NCBI GenBank assembly: GCA_023664945.1
Contig: JAMPER010000001.1
Coordinates: 274,829 to 308,841 of the forward strand
Source of the DNA: Alistipes senegalensis
GTDB lineage: Bacteria; Pseudomonadota; Gammaproteobacteria; Burkholderiales; Burkholderiaceae_D
Length of the DNA stretch: 34,013 nucleotides
Direction: 5' to 3'
Below the pieces are notes generated by a model. The model was not told where the DNA came from. It searched no databases and saw only the letters and a list, made by a program, of their open reading frames with translations. Both the position numbers and the translations under genes were made by a program. Below, piece after piece: positions 1 through 7,899 of this stretch (position 1 is the stretch's first letter; every line of letters starts with the position of its first letter).

Positions 1-1290
1 CGCATCGTTCGGGCCGATCAGCCCTTTTTCCATGGCCTTTTTCCGGAGTTTTTCCGGATTCATACCCCGGCCATCATCCGCAATAACAATCATGACGCTG
101 TTGGCTTCCTGCCAGGCTTTCAGCAGGATTTGGCCTCGCTCGGGTTTCCCGGCTGCCTTGCGGCCTTCAGCATCTTCCAGGCCGTGGTCCAGCGAATTGC
201 GCAGCATGTGAACCAGCGGATCATACAGGCTGTCCACTACCAGGCGGTCAACTTCGGTTTCTGCCCCTTCGATAACCAGGTCCACATTTTTCTTCAGCTC
301 GCGGGCCAGTTCCCGTACCAGGCGCGGGAACCGCTGGAAGAGGCGGCCTACCGGCTGCATCCGTGTGGAAAGCGTGGCGCGCTGAAGTTCTGTTGAGTAG
401 CGCGAAGCGCGTGACTGGGTTTCAATCAGGTTGTCAATCAGTTCTGCGGCTTCATCCTCAAACGGGAAAAGGCGGAGTTTGTCCAGCAGTACGCTGGCCT
501 GATTGGCGGCCTGGGCAGCTTCGCCGGCCACTTCCAGCAGGGTATCCAGCTTGGCGGCGTCAATCCGGATGCTGTCATCCTTTGGTGGCTGCTGCGGCGT
601 GCGCCGCCTTTCCACCCCGTCCCAGGTGCCTGTTGGCGAAGCGGCTTTTTCTCCGTTGCCGGCTGCGGCGGCAGCCGGGGTTTCCTGTACGGCGGCGGGA
701 GCTGCTTCGGAGGTTGCTGCCGGTGCAGGAGCAGAAGCCGCCACTTTTTTATCCTCCGGTACCACAGCGTTATAAAGCGCTGTCCAGTCAGGTTCGCCCT
801 CTTTTACAGCCGGCGTTTCAGGCGCGGCGCTTGCTTCGCTGCTGGCTGCGGCGGCATCGGCAGGCGGGGTTTCCGGTTCGGCTGCGGGAGCCGCCCCGGG
901 AGCCGGTTCTCCTGTCATTGCGCGTTGCAGCATGGCCTGGATATCCGGCGGAAAAGCGGAAAGCGCATCAGGCGGCGTGCCGTTTTGCAATTCGCCCAGC
1001 TGGTATCCCACAAAGCTGCTGGCCTGAAGGGCGGCCTCAATGGCGTCCGGCGTTACCGGCACCTTGCCGGTGCGCATACCGTCAAACAGGTTTTCGGTCA
1101 GGTGGCAGGCTTCCACCATGGCAGGCAGTCCCATGAACCCGGCGCCGCCCTTGATTGTGTGAAAAGAGCGGAAGACCGCGTTGATTGTGTCCTGGTCGTC
1201 GGGATGCCTTTCCAGCGTCAGCAGGTTTTCCTCTACCTGAGAAGACAGGTCAAGGGCCTCCACGACAAACTCTTTCAGCATGTCATCCAT
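1..1290 (-). CDS. cheA: Chemotaxis histidine kinase CheA (N-terminal 430 codons; 3' end outside window)
   Basis: CheA autophosphorylates and passes phosphate to CheY and CheB in the receptor array at the cell pole. Translating the minus strand from the ATG at 1290 gives an Hpt domain with the phospho-acceptor His44 in FHTIKGGAGFMG. A long Ala/Pro-rich linker follows, then the conserved WDGVERR motif, the P3 dimerisation helices, the N-box HMLRNSLDHG and the start of the G1 box (DDGRGM). The gene leaves the window inside the ATPase domain, so the CheW-like domain is not seen. The frame remains open a few codons upstream of 1290, but this ATG matches the usual short N-terminus before the Hpt domain. 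The gene lies 56 bp downstream of cheZ on the same strand and is probably cotranscribed with it. Family assignment is firm; the exact start is less certain. Confidence 0.93.
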   Translation of the reverse strand, partial: MDDMLKEFVVEALDLSSQVEENLLTLERHPDDQDTINAVFRSFHTIKGGAGFMGLPAMVEACHLTENLFDGMRTGKVPVTPDAIEAALQASSFVGYQLGELQNGTPPDALSAFPPDIQAMLQRAMTGEPAPGAAPAAEPETPPADAAAASSEASAAPETPAVKEGEPDWTALYNAVVPEDKKVAASAPAPAATSEAAPAAVQETPAAAAAGNGEKAASPTGTWDGVERRRTPQQPPKDDSIRIDAAKLDTLLEVAGEAAQAANQASVLLDKLRLFPFEDEAAELIDNLIETQSRASRYSTELQRATLSTRMQPVGRLFQRFPRLVRELARELKKNVDLVIEGAETEVDRLVVDSLYDPLVHMLRNSLDHGLEDAEGRKAAGKPERGQILLKAWQEANSVMIVIADDGRGMNPEKLRKKAMEKGLIGPNDA

Positions 1291-1346
1291 CAGCAATCCA
1301 TTTCCCGGAAGCTTACGCTTTCCGCTTACTATTTACAGCGCCAGTC

Positions 1347-2288
1347 CTAAAAACCCAGATTGGCCAGGAGACTGTCCACATCGTCTTGCTGCATGGCCTT
1401 GTCCGGCACATCCGGCCCGGCCATCAGGTCAACCACTTTTTCCTTGCTTTCCGGCGGTGCGTTGTCACGCAGGAGCTGTGCCAGTTCCTGTTCCAGTTTT
1501 TTCGTGATGACTACCACCTTTTTAATAACCTGCCCGGTAATATCCTGGAAATCCTGCGCCATCATGATTTCCATCAGGCGGGCTTTTTCTTCATCGGCGC
1601 GGCTGGCTGTGCCTGCAATGAATTCGCGGGAATCCTGCGCAAGCTGTTTGAATGCCGCCACATCTATCTTGCCTTCAAAAAGGTCTGCCCAGCGGTTTTC
1701 CAGCTCGCGGGCCGTTTTGGCCAGCTCTTCCTGCTGCGGCATACCGACATCAATGGAATTGAGTACCCGTGTGGCAGCCTGCTCCGTTAAGGTAGCCACA
1801 TATTCAAGGCGGCCCTTGGCGTCAATCACTTCGGTTGCCACATCCTGCAATGCACGGTCGTAACCCAGCTCCCGCATGGAATCATGGAGCTGCCGGAGAA
1901 TATTGCCGATTCGCTCGTACAGCGGCTTGTCCACGATATCGTTGTCCATATCGCTGACCTGGGAGGGTGCGGTTTCGCCTGTAGCCGCTGCCGGGGCCGG
2001 TGCTTCCCGGGAGGTTTCGGCAGGAGTCTGGGTTTGTGTGCTCAGTTCGTCAAACAAGGCTTCCAGCTCCTCTTCGGAAGGCTCTGCCTCCACGGCTGGT
2101 TCTGCGGCGGCCTCTGCCGGGTCTGCCTGCGTATTGGCGCTTATCTCGTCAAAGAGCGCCTCCAGCTCGTCTTCCGAGGGTTCCGCTCCGGGAGAAGCGG
2201 CCTCAGCCGGTTTGTTTCCGCCATTTTCGGCTTGTTCGCGCTGTTCATCCGAAATCTTGTCAAACAGCGCTTCCAGTTCGTCTGTCAT
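1347..2288 (-). CDS. cheZ: Protein phosphatase CheZ with extended N-terminus carrying three acidic LxALFD repeats
   Basis: CheZ dephosphorylates CheY-P and ends the chemotactic signal. The C-terminal two thirds is a typical CheZ four-helix protein. It has QDFQDITGQ at residues 245-253, including the Asp and the catalytic Gln253, and the CheY-binding tail QDDVDSLLANLGF ending at residue 313. At 313 residues it is about 100 longer than enterobacterial CheZ. The extra N-terminus is an acidic Ala/Pro/Glu-rich stretch with three near-identical motifs: DELEALFDKIS (3-13), DELEALFDEIS (40-50) and EELEALFDELS (73-83). These look like the CheY-binding tail and the FliM N-terminal motif, so they may be extra CheY-P docking sites (inference). 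cheA follows on the same strand, giving the order cheZ-cheA as in pseudomonads. Identification is firm. Confidence 0.93.
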   Translation of the reverse strand: MTDELEALFDKISDEQREQAENGGNKPAEAASPGAEPSEDELEALFDEISANTQADPAEAAAEPAVEAEPSEEELEALFDELSTQTQTPAETSREAPAPAAATGETAPSQVSDMDNDIVDKPLYERIGNILRQLHDSMRELGYDRALQDVATEVIDAKGRLEYVATLTEQAATRVLNSIDVGMPQQEELAKTARELENRWADLFEGKIDVAAFKQLAQDSREFIAGTASRADEEKARLMEIMMAQDFQDITGQVIKKVVVITKKLEQELAQLLRDNAPPESKEKVVDLMAGPDVPDKAMQQDDVDSLLANLGF

Positions 2289-2637
2289 TCATGCCACTCC
2301 GTTTAACAAAAAAAGGCGCAACATGGCCTTTTGCCTTATTCCCGGGTTCCGGGAACCGGAAAAATGCCGTCCGGCAATACTTTACATCCTCCAGACAGGG
2401 ACAGCAAGCATTTGAACAGGCGATAAAAGGCCCTAAAGCACGGTTTATCGCGGTATGACGTCTTTTCCTTTCTTGATGGCAAAGCGTACAGTATTGTAAA
2501 ATGGCCCGCCTGTTCCCGCTGCAACCGGCATGGCCGGGCGTTTACGCCGGAAAGGCAGGCGCAAAAGCGCCCCTGCCGCTTCAGCCTGTTTCTCAACTGA
2601 TATTGTATTAACAGAATTGCATTGATTGGAGTCTCCC
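2289..2637. other. Intergenic region between divergent cheZ and glyA
   Basis: About 350 bp with no convincing gene on either strand. It must carry the promoters of cheZ (minus) and glyA (plus). The right end is AT-rich (around 2596-2628) and could hold the glyA promoter, but no clean -35/-10 pair was recognised. The glyA Shine-Dalgarno GGAG lies at 2629-2632. Confidence 0.6.
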
Positions 2638-3882
2638 ATGTTTGCCAAAGACCACACCATAGCCCGGATTGATCCTGAGCTGTGGAGCGCCATCCAGCAT
2701 GAAAACCGCCGCCAGGAAGAGCATATTGAACTGATTGCCTCAGAAAATTATTGTTCCCCGGCTGTCATGCAGGCGCAGGGGTCGCAGCTGACCAACAAAT
2801 ATGCCGAAGGCTATCCTGGCCGCCGTTATTATGGCGGCTGCGAATTTGTGGATATTGCCGAACAGCTTGCTATCGACCGGGTCAAGCGCCTTTATGGCGC
2901 AGAAGCGGCCAATGTGCAGCCCAATTCCGGTTCGCAGGCCAACCAGAGTATTTTCCTTGCCATGTTAAAGCCCGGCGATACCATTATGGGCATGTCTTTG
3001 GCCGAAGGCGGCCACCTGACGCATGGCATGGCATTGAACATGTCCGGCAAGTGGTTCAACGTGGTTTCCTACGGGTTGAACGAGAAAGAGGAAATTGATT
3101 ACGATGCCATGGAGCGGCTCGCGCACGAGAAAAAGCCCAAACTGATTATTGCGGGCGCTTCGGCCTATTCCCTCAGGATTGATTTTGAGCGCTTTGCCAA
3201 AGTGGCAAAGGATGTCGGCGCGTATTTCATGGTGGATATGGCGCACTATGCCGGGCTGATTGCCGCCGGGGTTTATCCCAGCCCGGTGCCTTACGCCGAT
3301 TTTGTGACCTCGACCACCCACAAATCCCTGAGGGGGCCGCGCGGCGGGTTTATCCTCATGAAAAAAGAGCACGAACGGGCAATCAATTCTGCCGTGTTCC
3401 CCGGCCTTCAGGGCGGCCCGCTCATGCACGTGATCGCGGCCAAGGCTGTCGCTTTCCAGGAAGCGCTCCAGCCCGAATTCAAGGCTTACCAGGAACAGGT
3501 TGTCAAAAATGCCGATACCATGGCAAAAACCCTGATTGGACGGGGTTTCCGCATTGTTTCCGGCAGGACAGAATCCCATGTGATGCTGGTGGACCTCATC
3601 AACAAGAAGATTACCGGCCGCACGGCAGAAACCATCCTGCACAACGGCAATATCACCTGCAACAAGAACGCGGTGCCCAACGACCCGCAAACACCTTTTG
3701 TGACTTCCGGCATCCGCCTGGGCAGCCCGGCCATGACAACTCGGGGCTTTAAGGAAGAACAGTCGCGCCAGGTTGCCAACCTTTTGGCCGATATTATCGA
3801 CAGCCCGGAAGACGCCGCCGTGCTGGAAAAATCGCGGGAAGAAGTGAAAAAACTGGCTGCCGCCTTCCCGGTCTATGGCTAA
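2638..3882 (+). CDS. glyA: Serine hydroxymethyltransferase
   Basis: GlyA is a cytoplasmic PLP enzyme that interconverts serine and glycine with tetrahydrofolate as the one-carbon acceptor. The 414-residue protein shows [11 protein letters not shown] near the N-terminus, the glycine-rich motif [13 protein letters not shown], and the PLP-binding Lys229 in [13 protein letters not shown]. Its length is normal for the family. The ATG at 2638 is preceded by GGAG at 2629-2632; a TTG four codons upstream overlaps that site and is a poor start. A strong terminator follows at 3906-3934, so it is probably transcribed alone. In oxalotrophs that assimilate carbon through glyoxylate or glycine, SHMT can also link to glycerate formation (general knowledge; not shown by the local context). 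In related genomes glyA is often followed by nrdR, which is absent here and replaced by accessory genes. Confidence 0.98.
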   Translation: MFAKDHTIARIDPELWSAIQHENRRQEEHIELIASENYCSPAVMQAQGSQLTNKYAEGYPGRRYYGGCEFVDIAEQLAIDRVKRLYGAEAANVQPNSGSQANQSIFLAMLKPGDTIMGMSLAEGGHLTHGMALNMSGKWFNVVSYGLNEKEEIDYDAMERLAHEKKPKLIIAGASAYSLRIDFERFAKVAKDVGAYFMVDMAHYAGLIAAGVYPSPVPYADFVTSTTHKSLRGPRGGFILMKKEHERAINSAVFPGLQGGPLMHVIAAKAVAFQEALQPEFKAYQEQVVKNADTMAKTLIGRGFRIVSGRTESHVMLVDLINKKITGRTAETILHNGNITCNKNAVPNDPQTPFVTSGIRLGSPAMTTRGFKEEQSRQVANLLADIIDSPEDAAVLEKSREEVKKLAAAFPVYG

Positions 3883-3905
3883 GGCAAAAGCCCTGATTTG
3901 CATGG

Positions 3906-3934
3906 AAAACCGCCTGTTAATCAGGCGGTTTTTT
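3906..3934 (+). terminator. Rho-independent terminator after glyA
   Basis: Perfect 11-bp stem AAAACCGCCTG / CAGGCGGTTTT (3906-3916 and 3922-3932), loop TTAAT, followed by T residues to 3934. It starts 23 bp after the glyA stop codon. Confidence 0.92.
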
Positions 3935-3970
3935 ATTGGCATGGCTTGCGTGAGCGCTATGGGGCTGCCA

Positions 3971-4000
3971 TTGACCTGTACAGGGTAAAAAGGGTATAAT
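3971..4000 (+). promoter_or_regulatory. Sigma-70-type promoter upstream of the NYN-domain gene
   Basis: TTGACC (3971-3976) and a perfect TATAAT (3995-4000) are separated by 18 bp. The start codon of the NYN gene lies 87 bp further downstream, leaving an untranslated leader of about 80 nt. Confidence 0.6.
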
Positions 4001-4086
4001 GCTCTTCATCCAGCCCTTGGCAGTACGCAATCCATATCATCCAGGATTTGCCGATCCCTTGGGCTTTTTCATTTTCTATCCCCGAT

Positions 4087-4774
4087 ATGCCAACTGCTGT
4101 TCTTATTGATGGCGCATATTTTATTCGCCAATTTCGTAGAAGTTATCCTCATAATGCTTATAACGCAAAGCAGGTTGCTGATGTTGTTTTCAGATGTGCC
4201 ATGTTGCATCTAAGCAGGGGGAAAGGGAAAAAAAGCCGGGAGCTTTACCGGATTCTTTTATGATTGCCCGCCGATAGAGAAAAAAGCACATAACCCCATC
4301 TCAAAAAAGTCGATAGATTTTTCCAAATCAGAAGAGGCCAGGTTCAGGAAAGCGCTTCATGACCAACTGAAAGCAAAAAGAAAAGTTGCGTTAAGGTTGG
4401 GGCAGCTGGCAAACGATACGCCCTGGACAATTAAGCCGGATGTGATTCAACTCCTTTTATCCGGAAAAAAGCAGTTTTTCGATTTAACGCCGGAAGATGT
4501 TATGCCGAACGTGCGGCAAAAAGGGGTGGATATGAGAATCGGCGTGGACATTGCGTCCCTTTCCATGAAAAAGCAGGTCAGGCAAATCGTCCTGATTGCA
4601 GGGGATGCAGATTTCGTTCCTGCTGCAAAAATGGCAAGAAGGGAAGGGATAGATTTCATACTTGATCCCATGTGGATGCCTATAGCGCCCAGCTTGCATG
4701 AGCATATAGATGGATTAAGGTCAACCTTCAGGAGACCCCGAAAAAAAGAGGCTGAAAAGGAATCAAAATCCTAG
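4087..4774 (+). pseudogene. NYN-domain (LabA/DUF88-like) putative RNase, frameshifted
   Basis: NYN domains are PIN-fold metal-dependent ribonucleases. The first frame (ATG 4087) begins MPTAVLIDGAYF with the expected first Asp and stops at the TGA at 4261-4263, after YRILL. From about 4256 the +1 frame continues the same protein with FYDCPP and a long run ending at 4774. That run contains QKGVDMRIGVDIASL and IVLIAGDADFVPAAKMARREG, the central and C-terminal acidic motifs of the family. Joined, the two parts give about 229 residues, a normal length for NYN proteins. The break lies near ATTCTTTTATGA (4252-4263) and needs a +1 shift. A genuine mutation or a sequencing error is most likely; programmed shifting is possible but unsupported. 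It has its own promoter and is the first gene of the accessory island after glyA. Confidence 0.8.
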
Positions 4775-4843
4775 TTTATCTTTGTAAAGCAAAAGTCAGC
4801 CGAATTTGCTTGTTTGGCAATTTGCCCTAATTTTTGGATGCCC

Positions 4844-5470
4844 CTAATCAAACAAAGGCTGCCATGCGCTGCTGTGATACGCGGCAAAGCACAGGTTGAT
4901 TTGTTCCACGCTGTTTTTGGCTTGGTCCAGTTCCGGCAGCCTGTCTTGCACGAAATAACGGCTTTCCACGGTTTCATTGTTTGGCTTAAAACTGCCGCCC
5001 TTTACTTCGCAAAGGAGAAATACCTTGCAGACGTTCCAGGCATAAGGCGGCCGGTTGTGCCGGTTCCTGTCCTGTATGGCGATAATGCGGGTGGCGTCCA
5101 CCTCCAGCCCCGCTTCTTCCAGCACTTCTTTTTCTGTGTTGGATTTGATGCTTTGGTTCACATCAACCCAGCCGCCGGGCAGCGACCATTTCCCATTGCG
5201 TTCCTTTACCAGCAATATCTGGTTATCCTGGAAAATAGCGGCCCGCGTGTCTAATTTCGGCGTCTGGAAACCGCTTTCATTGCAAAACAGGTTATTGACA
5301 ACATCCAGCGGAAGGCCGCTTTTGGCGCTCATCATTTCTGCCGCTATTTCCCTTATCCGCTGAAAGCGCTCAAGATCAAAAGGGTCTTTGGAATAGGCAA
5401 GGCCCGTCTGGGCCAGCGCCTGCAATTCTTTTGCCCAGTTTAGCCATGCAGGCTGCGGATCGTTGTTCAT
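4844..5470 (-). CDS. NUDIX hydrolase with N-terminal helical domain
   Basis: A 208-residue protein of the NUDIX family, which hydrolyses nucleoside diphosphates linked to another moiety. The N-terminal ~65 residues (WLNWAKELQALAQTGLAY...ERFQRIREIAAEM) match the helical domain found ahead of NUDIX in a subgroup active on ADP-ribose or CDP-alcohols. The NUDIX box starts at LPGGWVDVNQS and continues to EKEVLEEAGLEV. The EVLEEAG catalytic segment is intact, but the usual Arg of REUxEE is Lys and the upstream Glu of the signature is not obvious, a feature seen in the GGW-DV subgroup. The start is the ATG at 5470; the frame is open further upstream, but that part has no family similarity. The gene is convergent with the NYN pseudogene. 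The substrate cannot be told from sequence. Confidence 0.88.
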   Translation of the reverse strand: MNNDPQPAWLNWAKELQALAQTGLAYSKDPFDLERFQRIREIAAEMMSAKSGLPLDVVNNLFCNESGFQTPKLDTRAAIFQDNQILLVKERNGKWSLPGGWVDVNQSIKSNTEKEVLEEAGLEVDATRIIAIQDRNRHNRPPYAWNVCKVFLLCEVKGGSFKPNNETVESRYFVQDRLPELDQAKNSVEQINLCFAAYHSSAWQPLFD

Positions 5471-5736
5471 GGTTGATGTGCCGGATAAAGTCATTTTTGT
5501 ACAGAAAGATTTTACTGTCTGAATCTGTTTGATAAATGGTATTGGCAATAAATGCGTTAAGGCTTTTTTCTTGCTTCCCATTTCCCGATGATGACTGACA
5601 GCCTCAACCAAGGCACAGCAGGCATATCTTTTAAGGAAATGCACGCCCGGACTGACGGAATCGGAGTTGGCGAAAAGTACCCGTCTGCCTTGACCGTTTT
5701 GCCGGCGCCGACTTTTTCTGCATATACAAAAATCCC

Positions 5737-5770
5737 TTGACATTGTAATAATTGCATATACAATTATTAC
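5737..5770 (+). promoter_or_regulatory. brnTA promoter with overlapping perfect palindromic operator
   Basis: A consensus TTGACA (5737-5742) and TACAAT (5759-5764) are separated by 16 bp. Overlapping the -10 is a perfect inverted repeat with 10-bp arms, GTAATAATTG (5745-5754) and CAATTATTAC (5761-5770), around a 6-bp centre. The right arm ends directly at the brnT ATG (5771). BrnA antitoxins repress their own promoter, so this is the likely BrnA operator. The expected start of transcription falls at or beside the ATG and no Shine-Dalgarno is present, suggesting a leaderless or nearly leaderless brnT mRNA. Confidence 0.75.
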
Positions 5771-5998
5771 ATGAAAACGGTAATGACATGGGATGAAAAC
5801 AAACGCCGAAGCAATATCAAAAAGCATGGGCTGGATTTTGCCTATGTCTTCGGCAAATTGGCGGCTTTGCTGGTTGTCTATGCTGAACGGGTGGAAAGCA
5901 TCCGCATTATCAGTTTTCGGTATGCAAGTGAAAAAGAATCAGAAGCATATTATGAGTGGCTCGAAAATGAATTTGAAAAAACAACAGATGACACGTGA
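5771..5998 (+). pseudogene. brnT: BrnT-family toxin, internally deleted
   Basis: BrnT is the RNase toxin of the type II BrnTA system. The 75-residue product has the family N-terminus (TWDENKRRSNIKKHGLDFAYVF) and C-terminus (LVVYAERVESIRIISFRYAS...YYEWL). It lacks roughly 20-25 residues between them, where BrnT normally has the segment containing DxRxDYGEER and the strand that follows. Usual family length is about 90-95. The reading frame is intact across the junction, so this looks like an in-frame deletion. The missing part carries residues needed for activity, so the toxin is probably inactive (inference). It overlaps brnA. The start at 5771 follows the operator directly, without a Shine-Dalgarno. 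Confidence 0.75.
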
Positions 5999-6269
5999 AG
6001 AAATTCTGGAAGCGATGAAAACCCCGCCGCCTGGCGGCTACTATGTCTGGGATGGCAAAGATGAAGACGACCGCCCATTGACGGATCAGGAATTGCAGTC
6101 CGGAATAGAAGCATACAGGCGTTCACGCGGCAGGCCCGCCGGTTCCAACAAGGAGCAGATTGCCATCCGCTTTGATAAGGATGTGCTGGCGGGATTGCGG
6201 GCAACCGGCAAAGGCTGGCAAACGCGCGTTAATGAAGTCATGCGCGAATGGCTGAAACAGCAGGCATGA
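5967..6269 (+). CDS. brnA: BrnA-family antitoxin
   Basis: BrnA binds and neutralises BrnT and represses the shared promoter through a C-terminal ribbon-helix-helix domain. The protein ends with the family signature: RRSRGRPAGSNKEQIAIRF, then DKDVLAGLRATGKGWQTRVN and EVMREWLKQQ, i.e. a beta strand plus two helices. The N-terminal half, including PPPGGYYVWDGKDEDD, is the more variable toxin-wrapping part. The start is placed at ATG 5967, inside the 3' end of brnT; ATG 5952 and 5988 are in frame and possible. The stop codon at 6267-6269 overlaps the start of the HigA-like gene as ATGA, so translation of the two is probably coupled. The antitoxin looks intact although its toxin is not. Confidence 0.85.
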   Translation: MNLKKQQMTREEILEAMKTPPPGGYYVWDGKDEDDRPLTDQELQSGIEAYRRSRGRPAGSNKEQIAIRFDKDVLAGLRATGKGWQTRVNEVMREWLKQQA

Positions 6270-6571
6270 GCGAAATAACCAACGGAATGCGTCCCATTCA
6301 TCCGGGGGAAATATTGCGGGAAGAATTTATGATACCGCTTGCCCTGTCGGCAACCGCGCTTGCGCTGGCCTTGCATGTGCCGCCGCCCCGGATAAACGAC
6401 ATTGTGCGGGAAAAGCGCCGCGTGGCAGCAGATGCCACCTTGCGGCTGGCCCGGTACTTTGGGACAAGCGCGGCCTTTTGGTTGGGATTGCAGGATGATT
6501 ACGACCTCAAGACCTGCCGGGGAATCAGGGCCAGGTTTTATTGCCAGATGCTGGCTGCCTGCATATCATAA
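6266..6571 (+). CDS. higA: HigA-family (XRE helix-turn-helix) antitoxin without adjacent HigB
   Basis: HigA proteins pair with the HigB mRNA interferase. The 101-residue product starts MSEITNGMRPIHPGEILREEF, the typical HigA opening, and continues with a helix-turn-helix (SATALALALHVPPPRINDIV) and the family motif RRVAADATLRLARYFGTSAAFWLGLQDDYDL. No higB is found upstream or downstream; the gene is instead coupled to brnA through an ATGA overlap. The last ~17 residues (CRGIRARFYCQMLAACIS) do not look like the usual acidic helical tail, so the 3' end may be altered by a frameshift. It may act as an orphan antitoxin or regulator of the brn operon, but this is only inferred from context. Confidence 0.82.
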   Translation: MSEITNGMRPIHPGEILREEFMIPLALSATALALALHVPPPRINDIVREKRRVAADATLRLARYFGTSAAFWLGLQDDYDLKTCRGIRARFYCQMLAACIS

Positions 6572-6695
6572 AAAACCGGCGGGAAAAGCTGGAGGCCGCC
6601 TTCTGCCTCGCCTGCCGGTTTTCCGGCGGTTTGTGCTTTTGCCGCAAATTTGGGGCAGCATGATGGTTTTTTGGCATTGGCATCGGGTTTGATGA

Positions 6696-6749
6696 TTGAC
6701 AGCCCTAAAGCAGGTATCCTATGCTACGCTATCCGTAATTTTTTTACGG
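6696..6749 (+). promoter_or_regulatory. Promoter and inverted repeat ahead of the ATPase/RloB-like operon
   Basis: TTGACA (6696-6701) and TATGCT (6720-6725) are separated by 18 bp. Just downstream lies an inverted repeat CCGTAA / TTACGG (6733-6738, 6744-6749) around five T residues, in the expected leader region or operator position. The Shine-Dalgarno GGAGG for the ATPase gene lies at 6753-6757. Confidence 0.5.
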
Positions 6750-6762
6750 GATGGAGGCAAGC

Positions 6763-7899
6763 ATGATACTGAAATCCGTTCGTATCCAGAATTTCAAACA
6801 ATTCAAAGATATTACGTTTGATCTTACCAAATGCAGGGATTATCAATTCAATCTGGATGCGCTCACACCTGATAAAAAAGCAATCAAGACAGCGCTGGTT
6901 TATGGAAAAAATGCTTCCGGTAAAAGCAATCTGGGGTTTGCTATCTTGGATATCACCTTGCAGTTTAGTGAAAAAAGAGTAGAGCAGTTCCCATATTTAT
7001 TTTATATCAATGCGGATAGTGAAGCCGAACTGGCAACTTTTACCTATATTTTTCTTGATGGGGAAAGAGAAATAAAGTACACATACAGCAAATCTGATGC
7101 GTATTCCCTGGTGGAAGAAAAACTGTATATAGATGATAATTTGGTGTGTGCCTATAATAAGATAAATAAGAGTTTGCAAATTCCGGGCGCAGATAAATTT
7201 GGTTTCGGGACTTTGCAATGGGAACTTTTTAAGAAAGGGAATTTGCTTCAGAAAGAATCAATATCAATTGTAAAGTTTATATCATCCAATACGCTTTACA
7301 TGGAAGATGCGCCTATAAGAAAGCTGACAGATTTTATTGGGCGTATGTTATGGTTCGGTCGGGTTGACCAAGGGAATCGTTTTATTGGGCTTAATGGCCT
7401 TACCCAAAATATTCATGAAGTTATTATCAATGACGGAATTGATAAATTCCAGTTTTTTTTGAACAAGGCAGGTTTTAGCGAGGAGCTGGTTCAGGGGAAG
7501 GATAATTCAGGGGCCAACATATTGTGTTTCAAACATAAAAATACAAACTTGCCTATAACGTTTGTCGGGTCAAGCGGGATACATGCGCTTATCCTCTTTT
7601 ATTATTGGTTTATCCAGCTGGATAAGGCATCATTCATATTTATTGATGAATTTGACGCCTTTTACCACTATGAATTGTCGGAATATATTTATAAAACGCT
7701 CAAGAAATCCTGCAAGGTGCAATGTGTCCTGACAACACACAATACAAACCTCATGGCGAATGATATAACACGGCCTGATACCTGTTTCATCATTACGCCG
7801 AAAAAAATAGCCTCCCTTTCTGACCGCACGAAAAGAGAGTTGAGAGAAGGGCATAATATAGAAAAACTCTATATGGCAAATGAATTCGATGCAGAATAA
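6763..7899 (+). CDS. AAA/ABC-type ATPase of an AbiL-like defence pair
   Basis: A 378-residue SMC-like ATPase of the AAA_15/AAA_21 type. It opens with MILKSVRIQNFKQFKD, typical of the family. It has Walker A GKNASGKSN (residues 48-56), a signature-like SSGIHALILFYYW, Walker B SFIFIDEFDAFYHYE and an H-loop TTHNT near the C-terminus. ATPases of this kind sense phage infection in several two-gene systems. The following gene overlaps by 20 nt and encodes a TOPRIM/RloB-like protein, the arrangement of AbiL (AbiLi/AbiLii) and related RloAB pairs. PARIS, with AriA plus a DUF4435 AriB, is a similar alternative. The start at ATG 6763 is chosen because GGAGG at 6753-6757 serves it well; an upstream in-frame ATG at 6751 overlaps that site. 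The gene is clearly more AT-rich than flanking housekeeping genes, suggesting transfer. Confidence 0.82.
   Translation: MILKSVRIQNFKQFKDITFDLTKCRDYQFNLDALTPDKKAIKTALVYGKNASGKSNLGFAILDITLQFSEKRVEQFPYLFYINADSEAELATFTYIFLDGEREIKYTYSKSDAYSLVEEKLYIDDNLVCAYNKINKSLQIPGADKFGFGTLQWELFKKGNLLQKESISIVKFISSNTLYMEDAPIRKLTDFIGRMLWFGRVDQGNRFIGLNGLTQNIHEVIINDGIDKFQFFLNKAGFSEELVQGKDNSGANILCFKHKNTNLPITFVGSSGIHALILFYYWFIQLDKASFIFIDEFDAFYHYELSEYIYKTLKKSCKVQCVLTTHNTNLMANDITRPDTCFIITPKKIASLSDRTKRELREGHNIEKLYMANEFDAE

Noticed and set aside
3971-3984. TTGACCTGTACAGG as another FNR-type box
   Set aside because: The second half-site (GTCAA/ATCAA) is missing; the TTGACC is better explained as a -35 element of a promoter with TATAAT.
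5471-5763. Open frame on the minus strand extending the NUDIX gene upstream, and a 68-codon frame in the same area
   Set aside because: Neither has a ribosome site or family similarity, and the NUDIX start at 5470 matches the family N-terminus.
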